Shown piece by piece: positions 8,201 through 15,893 of a stretch of DNA of 30,906 bases. The position numbers and the translations under genes were made by a program. Position 1 is the first letter of the stretch, and the number at the start of each line of letters is the position of its first letter. A model generated the notes under the pieces. That model saw only the letters and a program-made list of their open reading frames with translations. It did no database searches and was not told the origin of the DNA. This stretch comes from CAZLMW01 sp964560875. Its GTDB lineage: Bacteria; Myxococcota_A; UBA9042. The stretch covers positions 1-30,906 of the forward strand of contig CAZLMW010000099.1 in the NCBI GenBank assembly GCA_964560875.1, in the 5' to 3' direction.

Positions 8201-11200
8201 GCGTTCCCGTTCACCACCGACGGCGCCTCCTGCAACGATAACGACGCGTGCACCTACCCCGACCGCTGCCAGGCGGGCCAGTGCCACGGCGCCGCGCTCA
8301 ACTGCAACGACAAGTCCGCGTGCACCAAGGACTCGTGCAACAGCAAGAAGGGCTGCGTCTACACCGCCGTTTGCTCCGACGGCGACGCGTGCACGTCCGA
8401 CCTGTGCGACGAAGCCACGCAGAAATGCACCTTCCCCAAGGCGGCGAGCGGTGCGGTGTGCGACGACAACGACGTCTGCACGACGTTCGAGTCATGCGGC
8501 AACGGCAAGTGCGTCGGGATCAGCGCGACGGTAGGCGTTCTTGTGGGCCAGACGATCAGCAACCCGACCGCCATCGTTATCGACAAGAGCGGCACGGTTT
8601 ACGTCGTCTCGCGCGGCCAACACCGCATCTACCGCGTCGCTTCGGGCAAGGCCTCGATCTATGCCGGCAGCGGCTCGGGCTACAAGGACGGCGCGCTGAC
8701 GGCCGCACGCTTCAACGGCCCGCATGGTGCGGCGATGCACGGCGGCGAGCTTTACGTCAGCGACACGTACAACTACCGGATTCGCAACGTCAGCGGCGGC
8801 CAGGTGACGACCATCGCCGGGTCCAACGCCGGTTTCGCCGACGGCAAGGGCGCCAAGGCCCGCTTCAACCAGCCTCGCGGCATCACGGCCGACAGCTCGG
8901 GCACCATGTACGTCGCCGACACCTACAACCACCGTATCCGCCGCGTCACCAGCGCTGGCGACGTCAAGACGTTCACCGGCAGCTCCGGCGGCTTCCTGGA
9001 CGGACCGGCCAACGTGGCGCGTTTCAACTCACCGCACGATGTCGCCATCGCCAAAAACGGCGAGCTCTACGTGGCCGACTACAACAACCACCGCATCCGC
9101 AAGGTCTCCACAACCGGCGCCGTCAGCACCCTCGCAGGCGGGGCCGTGCACGGCTTTGTGGATGGCCTGAAGCTGGGGGCGCGCTTCTACCGGCCGACCG
9201 GCGTCACGTTCAGCAAGACCGGCGCGCTCTGGGTCGCCGACTACTACAACAGCGCGATTCGCAAAATCGACACCGCTGGCAACGTGACGACGGTCACCGG
9301 CAAGAAGGGCTACGGGTACACCAACGGGTCGCTCGGCAACGCGCGCTTCGCTCGCCCGTGGAATCTCGCGTTTGATGCCAAAGGTGTCGCGCTCATCGCC
9401 GATTACAACAACAGCCGCGTGCGCACGATCACGCCCGGCAGCGGCGCGGCCTGCAACGACAACAACCCCTGCACGGCCGACAAGTGTTCGCCCACCACCG
9501 GTGTCTGCGAGAACACACCGACCAGCAAGTGCGACGACAAAGATCCCTGCACCCTCGACCTCTGTAACCCCAAAGACGGCGGCTGCAGCACCGCGCCCAA
9601 CACCTGCGACGACGGGGATTCGTGCACCGTCGGGACCTGCAGCAAGGCCAACGGCGGCTGCTCCTACAAGGACGTGGCGAGCTGCAACGAGCTGCAGGCT
9701 GTCGGTTACAAGCAGGCGTTCAACTGCGGCGCCAAGTCCATGTCGGCATGGACGTTGAAGTCATCGGGCGGACCCGAGTGGAAGGTCGACGCCACGCCGG
9801 ACAAGCCGGGCAGCCTCTCGCCCAAGTGCTCGCTCAACTTCAACAACGGCAAGGATTACGCGTGCGCGGCTGGCGCCACGGCGGTCAATGGCACGGCGAC
9901 GTCGCCCTGGTTCGACGCGACGAAGGTGTCGAGCATCGGCGGGTTGATGGTCAAATTCCGCTACTCCGGCCGGTGGGAGACCAACAATGACGACGAGTTC
10001 CTCTTCGAATGGAGCACTGACGACAAGAAATGGAACCTCGCCTCCGACATGAGCTGGACGAGCACCTCGTGGGGCACGCGGACGCTCTACCTCACCAACC
10101 TCGCGGGCAAGAAGTTCAAGGTTCGCTTCCGCTTCTTCAGCAAGGACTGCAACGACAACGGTTGGGTCGGCCCCTTCGTCGACGACTTCTTGATTCGCGA
10201 CATGAACTGCACCGACCCCAAGGAGTGCTCCGACGGCTCGCTGTGCACACTCGACCGGTGCTCGGGCGGACGGTGTTCGTGGGGCGGCGTCAACTGCAAC
10301 GACAGCGACCCGTGCACGCTCGACAGCTGCAAGCCGGCGACGGGGTGCTCGAATATCCCGCGGGCGCCGGGAACGGGCTGCTCCGATTCGGACAGCTGCA
10401 CGTCCAGCGACACGTGCCAGGTCAAGGGCGGCAAGCTCATGTGCGTCGGCACGCCGACCGGCAAAGACGGCGCGCCGTGCTCCGACTCCAAGTCCTGCAC
10501 CAAGGGAGATGTCTGCAAGTCCGGCAAGTGCATCGGCGTCATGGCGTGCGACGACGGCAACGCGTGCACGAAGGACTCGTGTCACGTCAACGGCCACTGC
10601 ACCTACGAGGTCGACCCCAAGACGTGCGACGACAACAACCCGTGCACGATCGACGTCTGCAAGGCGATCGGAGCCAACAAATGCAGCCACACCGCGAAGT
10701 GTGACGACGGCAGCGCATGCACCACCGATAGCTGCAACAAGGCGACCGGTGCCTGCACCCACAAACCGACGGCCGGATGCACCAACAAGCTGCCCTGGGG
10801 CACCGACTTCAACTGTGCGTCCGGCGCCTCGGGTTGGGCGTTCAAGAGCGTTCATTCCGGCGGGCCGCAGTGGGCCGTGGACAAGACACCGGCGTCACCC
10901 AAGCCGCCCACCGGCGACTGCAGCCTCAACTTCAACGACGGCAAGGGCTATGCCTGCCCGGCCGGTGCCAAGAACGTCTCCGCCACCGCGACATCACCCT
11001 GGATCGACGCCACCGACATCGTTCCCAGCGGCGCATACATCCGCATCGAGTACACGATCAGCGGCAGGTGGCGACCGTCGACCGGGCCAGCGACCGTCTA
11101 CGTCGAGGTGAGCAAGAACGACAAGACCTGGCAGGTCGTGCGGACGCTCAACTACAATCTGACGTACTGGAGCAACCAGGCGACGTCGATTTCGTCCAGC

Positions 11201-14200
11201 TACGCCGGCGGCAAGTTCAAGGTTCGGTTCCGATTCCAGTCGGTCGGGTGCAAGCAGCCCACCGGCGACGGCATCTTCATCGACCGCATCCGCGTTCGCG
11301 ACATCCGCTGCTACAAGGACAGCGACTGCGTCACCACCAGCGCGTGTTCGCAGCAGACCTGCGACAACTTCCAGTGCAAGAGCAAGGGCGTCAAATGCGA
11401 CGATGGCCTGCCGTGCACCAACGACGTCTGCGACGGCAAGTACGGATGTCGCCATTACCCGCACAACGACGGCGTGCCCTGCGGATCGCAGATCGGCTGC
11501 GTCCGCTACCGCTGCAAGGCCACCAAGTGCGCGGCTGAGACGCTGAAGGAAGGGCAGGGCTGCAACGACGGCGACACCTGCACGACCGGCGACAAGTGCC
11601 AGGCCGGAACCTGCAAGGGCAACGGCTCCAAGGCGGACGGCGATCCGTGTTCGGACAGCAACGCGTGCACCACCATCGACACCTGCGCGGGCGGCTCCTG
11701 CGGCGGCACCATCGGCAAGGTCGAAGAGGTCGCCACGAAGATCTCGGCGCCAAACGGCCTGGCGATCACGTCCAAGGACGTCGTGTACGCGGTGAGCTCC
11801 GGCCAACACCGGGTCCTGCGCCTGAATGGCAACGCATGGGTCACCGTCGCGGGCTCCTCGTACGGGTTCGTCGACGGGACGGGCACAAAGGCACGCTTCC
11901 GCTACCCCACCGGCATCGACGCGAAAGCTGACGGCACCGTGTACGTCGCCGACCGGGACAACCACCGCGTCCGCGTCGTGAGCCCGACCGGAGTGGTCAC
12001 GACCCTCGCCGGCAGCGCAAAACAGGGCTCGGGCGACGGCAAGGGCGCCGCGGCAACCTTCAGGCGGCCGTACGACGTCGCGATCGACAACACCGGCGTC
12101 GTGGTCGCCGACTCGGACAACCACCGGATCCGTCACGTGAAGCTCGACGGGACCGTCACCACCATCGCCGGCAGCAGCCAGGGGTTCACGGACGGCAAGG
12201 GGACAGCGGCGCGGTTCCGACGACCCACCGGTGTCGCGGTTGCCCAGGGCGTCATCTACGTCGCGGACAACTACAACCACCGGATCCGCAAGATCGCGAG
12301 CGACGGGACGGTTACGACGTTCGCGGGCACGAGCTACGGCTGGTTGGACGGCGTCGGCAAGACCGCTCGATTCGCGTACCCCGAGGGCGTGTCTGCTGCA
12401 GCGGACGGGACGCTCTACATCGGCGATCGCAACAACAACCGGGTCCGCCGCATCGATTCCAAGGCGCGCGTGGTCACCATCACCGGCTCACGCCCCTACG
12501 GATTCGAAACCGGCGCACTGTCGCACGCGCGCTGGGCCAACCCCGTGGACGCTGCGATCGACTCCAAGGGCATGATTTGGGTCGCTGACCGCAACAACAG
12601 CTGGGTGCGCAAGATCGACACCAAGGTCGGCATCGTGAACGTCTGCGACGACGCGACGCTCTGCACCAAGGACACCTGCGACACCAAGTCGGGCGTCTGC
12701 GACAACGGCCTCGCCAACTGCGACGACGGCAACGCGTGCACCGTTTCGACCTGCTCGAGCAAAGACGGCAAGTGCCAGTCGGGGGCGTACGGATGCGACG
12801 ACAACAACCCGTGCACCGCGGACAGCTGCGGGTCGAAATCCGGCTGCGCACACAAGCCGACGGCCGGCTGCAAGACCTGCGCTTCCGACGCGGACTGCGG
12901 CGACGGCAAGGCGTGCACCAAGGACACCTGCGACGCCAAGGCTGGCTGCAAGAACGCCGCGATTTCGGGCTGCAGCGGCTGCAAGGTAGCGCCGGACTGC
13001 GAGGACGGTGACGCGTGCACAACACACACCTGCAACGGCGGCAAGTGCGCGACAGTCAAGGCGTCTGACGGCGCTCCCTGCACCGATGGCAACGTCTGCA
13101 CCGTCGCGGATCGATGTGTCGGCGGCAAATGCACCACCCACACGATGCTGGTGACGACGCTGGCTGGCGAAGGAAGCGCTGGCCTCGTCGACGGCACACC
13201 CGGCAAAGCCAAGTTCAACCGCCCGACCGGCATCGCTGTCGACAAGCACGGCAACGTGTTCGTGTCCGACACCGGCAACCACCGCGTGCGGCGCGTGACG
13301 CCATGGGGCCTGGTCGGCTACGCATTCGGCACAAGCAAGGGCTTCTTCGACGGGCCGGCCGGCAACGCGCGGGTCAACGAGCCCGCCGGTCTCACCATCG
13401 GTGCCGACGGCGCCATCTACCTCGCCGATAAGGGCAACAACCGCATTCGCCGCTTCCGGTGGGGCTACAACGGCTCCGTCACCACGCATGCGGGTAGCGG
13501 CAAGGCCGGCGCCACGGACGGACCGGCGAAGACCGCGCAGTTCAAGGCGCCGATGGACGTCGCAGAGGCAGCGGCCGGTGTGTTTTACGTCGCGGACACG
13601 GGCAACCATCGTATCCGACGCATCGAAAACGGCCAGGTGTTCACGGTCGCCGGTGGCGCCGCTGGCAAGGTCGACGGGCCGCTCGCCAACGCGCGCCTCA
13701 ACGCGTCGGCCGGGCTCGCGTTCGACGGCAAGTACCTGTGGATCGCCGACACCGGCAACCACGTGATTCGCCGCCTCGACCCCGTTGGCAAGCAGGTCAT
13801 CACCGCCGCCGGTAAGACGTCCGGCTTCAAGGATGGCTTCGGAGCCGCTGCGGCGTTCAACGGGCCGAGCTCGATCGCCGTGGTCAACGGCGCGCTGTGG
13901 GTTGTGGACGCGGCCAATCACGCTGTTCGCGTCGTTTCGAAGGCCGGTGGCGTCAGCACGCTCATCGGACCGACCAGCGGCTTTGCCAATGGCGGGGCGC
14001 ACGCGGCCAAACTGAGCAATCCGGTCGGGGTCGCCCTCGGTCACGACGGCCGGGTCGTTATCGCCGACAGCGCCAACAATCGCGTGCGAGCCGTGCGCAA
14101 GGTGGCCGACGTCTGTGGCGACGGCGCAGCCTGTGTCGGCGACTACTGCGACGCGAAAACGGGCGCGTGCACCTTCGGATCGGCCTTGTCGCACGCCTGC

Positions 14201-14287
14201 GACGACGGCGACACGTGCACGACAGACGCCTGCCACGCCTCCTTGAAAACATGCTTGCACAAGAAGGTTGCTGGCTGCGGCAAATAG
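5234..14287 (+). CDS. Giant Cys-rich modular lipoprotein with three NHL propellers
   Basis: This 3017-residue surface-type lipoprotein has a signal peptide ending in lipobox LSGC, then a Ser/Gly/Asp-rich spacer to about residue 90. A Cys-rich head follows with a MopE-like motif (EVCDGKDNDCSG, near residue 214). I count about 38 short units of the form C-[DN]-D-x-x-x-C-T-x-D-x-C. Interspersed are four modules of about 175 residues (about 369-545, 766-940, 1486-1659, 1850-2026), marked by SLNFNNGK, TSPW[FI]DAT, a GKKF-[RK]-[IVL]-RF strand and GPF-[IV]-D. They look like MAM/jelly-roll beta-sandwiches. Three NHL-type six-blade-like propellers (about 1098-1403, 2160-2469, 2635-2960) repeat YVADxxNHRIR and GFxDG. 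There is no catalytic motif, C-terminal anchor or sorting tail. The ATG at 5234 was chosen for the signal peptide; a TTG at 5156 is in frame but would bury it. The role is probably adhesion or matrix; this is inference. Confidence 0.9.
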   Translation: MRATRNVAIFFVCCLTAAAALSGCSDDPVKTTPTPAGDVVSDSGGNTDSGSSGGDGTSSGGDGAVTSNDGGGSSSGGDVTSKVPQPPTLCHPCKTNSECIAVSGKKSFCNNHGGLGFYCGAGCATDDDCRSDAKCVSVDDVTGASHKQCVPKGSKADAIGECFCSAEAVDKSLETTCFNALKKDGKTLGQCNGTRSCGKSGLSKCDAQVPSAEVCDGKDNDCSGKADDNVCDDGQPCTNDVCKAGGGCENTPTKGSCDDGDPCTSGDNCGSGTCKGSPNTCDDANPCTKDSCVPGEGCKNTKISGCNQCKDNKGCDDSDPCTTDVCATVSGSCSNKPKTCDDGDACTIDSCEKATGTCTSAPGGKCSGTQGIPFSAKFNCNSPANALWTLDKGQPGGPAWGFDATPAPPAAKSPVCSLNFNNGKDFQCPAGAKNVSGTATSPWFDATDAHPKARIRVFFQLGGTWEKNNNDELRLEYTLDGKQWNLVYDAHPNNTPTQWQNRSISIGAVKGKKFRLRFRFFTINCVTNTGTGPFIDDLRIEDTACHANADCATTSKCQVRGCINGSCYTVNKCNDGDACTQDSCDSKGTCTFKAVKEGKPCADNNACTSQKVCTGGKCLAKNTEPDGTSCNDGRQCTIKDQCQGGKCKGTVACDDGNPCTADSCAPLFAACFHEPITGACSDNSACTSNDKCALGICSGTKKDCDDNNACTDDGCDAVDGNCTHKGQADAGPSGSWKCDDGDSCTVDTCDTKSGACTHKTDSSCGSTVTVPYKQPFECGSASSKAWNLTGTVNGPGWGIDSDPTPPGAYAGTCSLNFNNGTNFTCPTGATKVAGDATSPWIDATKVTGSQLRMKFRLSGSWEYTNADEFQVRISTNGTSWQTIYDTSNGNVNYWYLRQLNIPQYAGKKFKIRFAFFTTNCTKNTGAGPFVDNLEVWNAGCQTAADCSDGSNKCQTWTCTPSKTCSVKYKSCKDNKPCTSDSCNAKTGQCAFPFTTDGASCNDNDACTYPDRCQAGQCHGAALNCNDKSACTKDSCNSKKGCVYTAVCSDGDACTSDLCDEATQKCTFPKAASGAVCDDNDVCTTFESCGNGKCVGISATVGVLVGQTISNPTAIVIDKSGTVYVVSRGQHRIYRVASGKASIYAGSGSGYKDGALTAARFNGPHGAAMHGGELYVSDTYNYRIRNVSGGQVTTIAGSNAGFADGKGAKARFNQPRGITADSSGTMYVADTYNHRIRRVTSAGDVKTFTGSSGGFLDGPANVARFNSPHDVAIAKNGELYVADYNNHRIRKVSTTGAVSTLAGGAVHGFVDGLKLGARFYRPTGVTFSKTGALWVADYYNSAIRKIDTAGNVTTVTGKKGYGYTNGSLGNARFARPWNLAFDAKGVALIADYNNSRVRTITPGSGAACNDNNPCTADKCSPTTGVCENTPTSKCDDKDPCTLDLCNPKDGGCSTAPNTCDDGDSCTVGTCSKANGGCSYKDVASCNELQAVGYKQAFNCGAKSMSAWTLKSSGGPEWKVDATPDKPGSLSPKCSLNFNNGKDYACAAGATAVNGTATSPWFDATKVSSIGGLMVKFRYSGRWETNNDDEFLFEWSTDDKKWNLASDMSWTSTSWGTRTLYLTNLAGKKFKVRFRFFSKDCNDNGWVGPFVDDFLIRDMNCTDPKECSDGSLCTLDRCSGGRCSWGGVNCNDSDPCTLDSCKPATGCSNIPRAPGTGCSDSDSCTSSDTCQVKGGKLMCVGTPTGKDGAPCSDSKSCTKGDVCKSGKCIGVMACDDGNACTKDSCHVNGHCTYEVDPKTCDDNNPCTIDVCKAIGANKCSHTAKCDDGSACTTDSCNKATGACTHKPTAGCTNKLPWGTDFNCASGASGWAFKSVHSGGPQWAVDKTPASPKPPTGDCSLNFNDGKGYACPAGAKNVSATATSPWIDATDIVPSGAYIRIEYTISGRWRPSTGPATVYVEVSKNDKTWQVVRTLNYNLTYWSNQATSISSSYAGGKFKVRFRFQSVGCKQPTGDGIFIDRIRVRDIRCYKDSDCVTTSACSQQTCDNFQCKSKGVKCDDGLPCTNDVCDGKYGCRHYPHNDGVPCGSQIGCVRYRCKATKCAAETLKEGQGCNDGDTCTTGDKCQAGTCKGNGSKADGDPCSDSNACTTIDTCAGGSCGGTIGKVEEVATKISAPNGLAITSKDVVYAVSSGQHRVLRLNGNAWVTVAGSSYGFVDGTGTKARFRYPTGIDAKADGTVYVADRDNHRVRVVSPTGVVTTLAGSAKQGSGDGKGAAATFRRPYDVAIDNTGVVVADSDNHRIRHVKLDGTVTTIAGSSQGFTDGKGTAARFRRPTGVAVAQGVIYVADNYNHRIRKIASDGTVTTFAGTSYGWLDGVGKTARFAYPEGVSAAADGTLYIGDRNNNRVRRIDSKARVVTITGSRPYGFETGALSHARWANPVDAAIDSKGMIWVADRNNSWVRKIDTKVGIVNVCDDATLCTKDTCDTKSGVCDNGLANCDDGNACTVSTCSSKDGKCQSGAYGCDDNNPCTADSCGSKSGCAHKPTAGCKTCASDADCGDGKACTKDTCDAKAGCKNAAISGCSGCKVAPDCEDGDACTTHTCNGGKCATVKASDGAPCTDGNVCTVADRCVGGKCTTHTMLVTTLAGEGSAGLVDGTPGKAKFNRPTGIAVDKHGNVFVSDTGNHRVRRVTPWGLVGYAFGTSKGFFDGPAGNARVNEPAGLTIGADGAIYLADKGNNRIRRFRWGYNGSVTTHAGSGKAGATDGPAKTAQFKAPMDVAEAAAGVFYVADTGNHRIRRIENGQVFTVAGGAAGKVDGPLANARLNASAGLAFDGKYLWIADTGNHVIRRLDPVGKQVITAAGKTSGFKDGFGAAAAFNGPSSIAVVNGALWVVDAANHAVRVVSKAGGVSTLIGPTSGFANGGAHAAKLSNPVGVALGHDGRVVIADSANNRVRAVRKVADVCGDGAACVGDYCDAKTGACTFGSALSHACDDGDTCTTDACHASLKTCLHKKVAGCGK
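6342..9443 (+). repeat. Supramodule 1 of the giant lipoprotein (sandwich-sandwich-propeller)
   Basis: Within the giant gene this block encodes two beta-sandwich-like modules (about 6342-6868 and 7535-8053) separated by Cys/Asp units, then an NHL-type propeller (about 8528-9443). The same order recurs at 9691-12640. Boundaries are approximate, read from recurring motifs. Confidence 0.7.
9691..12640 (+). repeat. Supramodule 2 of the giant lipoprotein (sandwich-sandwich-propeller)
   Basis: This second copy of the order comprises sandwich modules at about 9691-10209 and 10783-11311 and a propeller at about 11713-12640. The segment near 10970-11003 is almost identical in DNA to 6530-6563 in the first block, which points to intragenic duplication or conversion. 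Confidence 0.7.
13138..14115 (+). repeat. Third NHL-type propeller of the giant lipoprotein
   Basis: This propeller has recurring YVADTGNHRIRR-type blades and xGxxDGxxxxA turns. Unlike the first two propellers it is not preceded by sandwich modules, only by Cys/Asp units. Confidence 0.7.
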
Positions 14288-14348
14288 CCGGCCTCGGCTT
14301 TGTCGTCGCAAGCCGTCCGCTGCGAGCCTTGAACGCCCGCAGCGGGCG
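14286..14348 (+). terminator. Possible terminator hairpins after the giant lipoprotein
   Basis: A 5-bp stem (AGCCG/CGGCT, 14286-14299) overlaps the stop codon and is followed by TTTGT. A second hairpin (CGCCCG-CAG-CGGGCG, 14334-14348) lies further on without a T-run. Either could reduce readthrough into pyruvate kinase. The gap to 14392 holds nothing else I can identify. Confidence 0.35.
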
Positions 14349-14392
14349 GCGCTAAAGTCGCCGCGCCTTCAGCACACCGGCTTGGACCCACT

Positions 14393-15877
14393 TTGAAACA
14401 TCTCTCCCTCGACCTCGACCGTGTCGCCCTCCGCTATCGGCGCACCAAGATCGTCGCCACAATCGGCCCCTCCTCCGACTCCGAAGCGACGCTCGGTCTG
14501 CTGATCGATGCGGGCGTGAACCTCTTTCGGCTCAACTTCTCCCACGGCGAACACGCGACCCATGCGCGCACGTACAAGCGAATCCGCACGGTCGCGGAGC
14601 AGCGCGGTCGCCACATCGCCATCCTCGCCGACCTGTGCGGCCCCAAGATCCGGGTTGGCCGCTTCAAGGACGGCCAGATCCGGCTTGAGACCGACACCGA
14701 AGTCACCGTCACAGTCCGCAAGGTGGTCGGCCGCAAACGGCTGATCCCGTCTGAATACGACGCGCTGGCCAAAGACGCCAAGGTCGGCGACCGGATTTTG
14801 CTCGATGACGGCCGACTCGAGCTGCACGTCGATGCCAAGAGCAAGGACAACCTGACCTGCCGGGTCGTGCACGGTGGCCTGCTCAAAGACCGCAAGGGCA
14901 TGAACCTGCCCGGGGTCGATATCTCGGCGCCATCGCTGACCGAAAAAGACCGGGCCGACGCAGCATTCGCGGCGAAACTGGGCGTCGATTTCATGGCGCT
15001 GTCGTTCGTCCGGCAGGCGTCGGACGTGCTCGATCTCAAGGCGCTGCAGGACGAACTCGGCGTGCAGATCCCGGTCATCGCCAAGATCGAAAAGCCCGAA
15101 GCCATCAAGCGGATCGGCGAGATCATGGCCGCGTCGGACGGCATCATGATCGCGCGCGGCGACCTCGGCGTGGAGATGCCTCCCGAAGAGGTGCCGATCA
15201 TCCAACAAGAGCTCATCCGCATGGGCGCACAGGTCAATCGTCCGGTTATCGTCGCAACCCAGATGCTCGAGTCGATGTGCGACAACCCGCGACCCACCCG
15301 CGCGGAAGTGACCGACGTCGCCTGGGCCGCGCTTGCCGGGGCCGACGCTGTGATGCTGTCCGGCGAAACCGCGGCCGGCCGCTATCCGATCGAAGCTGTC
15401 CAGACGATGGACCGCACGCTGCGGCTCGTCGAAGGTCACCAGTGGAATCACGGCCAGTTCGGCAAGCTCGTGCGCAACTCCTCGCCCCCATCGGCGGCTG
15501 TCCACGGCGACAACGTGTCCGAAGAAGCCTTGTCGCGCGCCATGTCCGCCCTGTCGCGCGACCTGTCCGTGCACGCGGTGGTCGTGCCGACACGAAGCGG
15601 TCGTACGGCATGCATCGCTTCGGGTCAGCGACCGGCGGCGCCAATCATCGCGCTGGCCATGTCGCCGGCCGTGTGCCGCAAGCTGCAGCTTTGGTGGGGT
15701 GTCACGCCCCGCTACGTCGAGCTGGATGAGATCCTCAACCCGCCGGCGTATGCGCGCAGTCTCGCGCAGCAAATGGAGTTGGCCAAGCGCGGCGAACACA
15801 TCATCCTCATGTGGAATCCAACGCACGCTCACGGCAACCGCGATGAAGCCCTTACCGTGACCGTTTTGAGCGTCTGA
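14393..15877 (+). CDS. pyk: Pyruvate kinase
   Basis: Transfers phosphate from phosphoenolpyruvate to ADP, the last step of glycolysis, in the cytoplasm. The 494-residue protein has the N-terminal RRTKIVATIGPSS, the active-site stretch NLFRLNFSHG, DLCGPKIRVG at the start of the B domain, the family signature IPVIAKIEKPEAI (active-site Lys near residue 231), MIARGDLGVEMP, and TQMLESM. A C-terminal domain has a conserved TRSGRTA-type phosphate-binding segment. The length is normal for a bacterial type. The only reasonable start is TTG at 14393; no in-frame ATG lies between it and the conserved RTKIVATIGP, and the upstream Shine-Dalgarno is poor. A kinase-like gene follows after 16 bp and is probably co-transcribed. 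The call is very secure; the exact start is less so. Confidence 0.97.
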   Translation: MKHLSLDLDRVALRYRRTKIVATIGPSSDSEATLGLLIDAGVNLFRLNFSHGEHATHARTYKRIRTVAEQRGRHIAILADLCGPKIRVGRFKDGQIRLETDTEVTVTVRKVVGRKRLIPSEYDALAKDAKVGDRILLDDGRLELHVDAKSKDNLTCRVVHGGLLKDRKGMNLPGVDISAPSLTEKDRADAAFAAKLGVDFMALSFVRQASDVLDLKALQDELGVQIPVIAKIEKPEAIKRIGEIMAASDGIMIARGDLGVEMPPEEVPIIQQELIRMGAQVNRPVIVATQMLESMCDNPRPTRAEVTDVAWAALAGADAVMLSGETAAGRYPIEAVQTMDRTLRLVEGHQWNHGQFGKLVRNSSPPSAAVHGDNVSEEALSRAMSALSRDLSVHAVVVPTRSGRTACIASGQRPAAPIIALAMSPAVCRKLQLWWGVTPRYVELDEILNPPAYARSLAQQMELAKRGEHIILMWNPTHAHGNRDEALTVTVLSV

Positions 15878-15893
15878 TCGGGAATCGCGTGAG

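Noticed and set aside
6233..14311. Several long minus-strand frames opposite the giant lipoprotein
   Set aside because: They follow from repetitive GC-rich codons; their Val/Ala/Arg-rich translations carry no domain, and the plus frame is continuous with conserved motifs.
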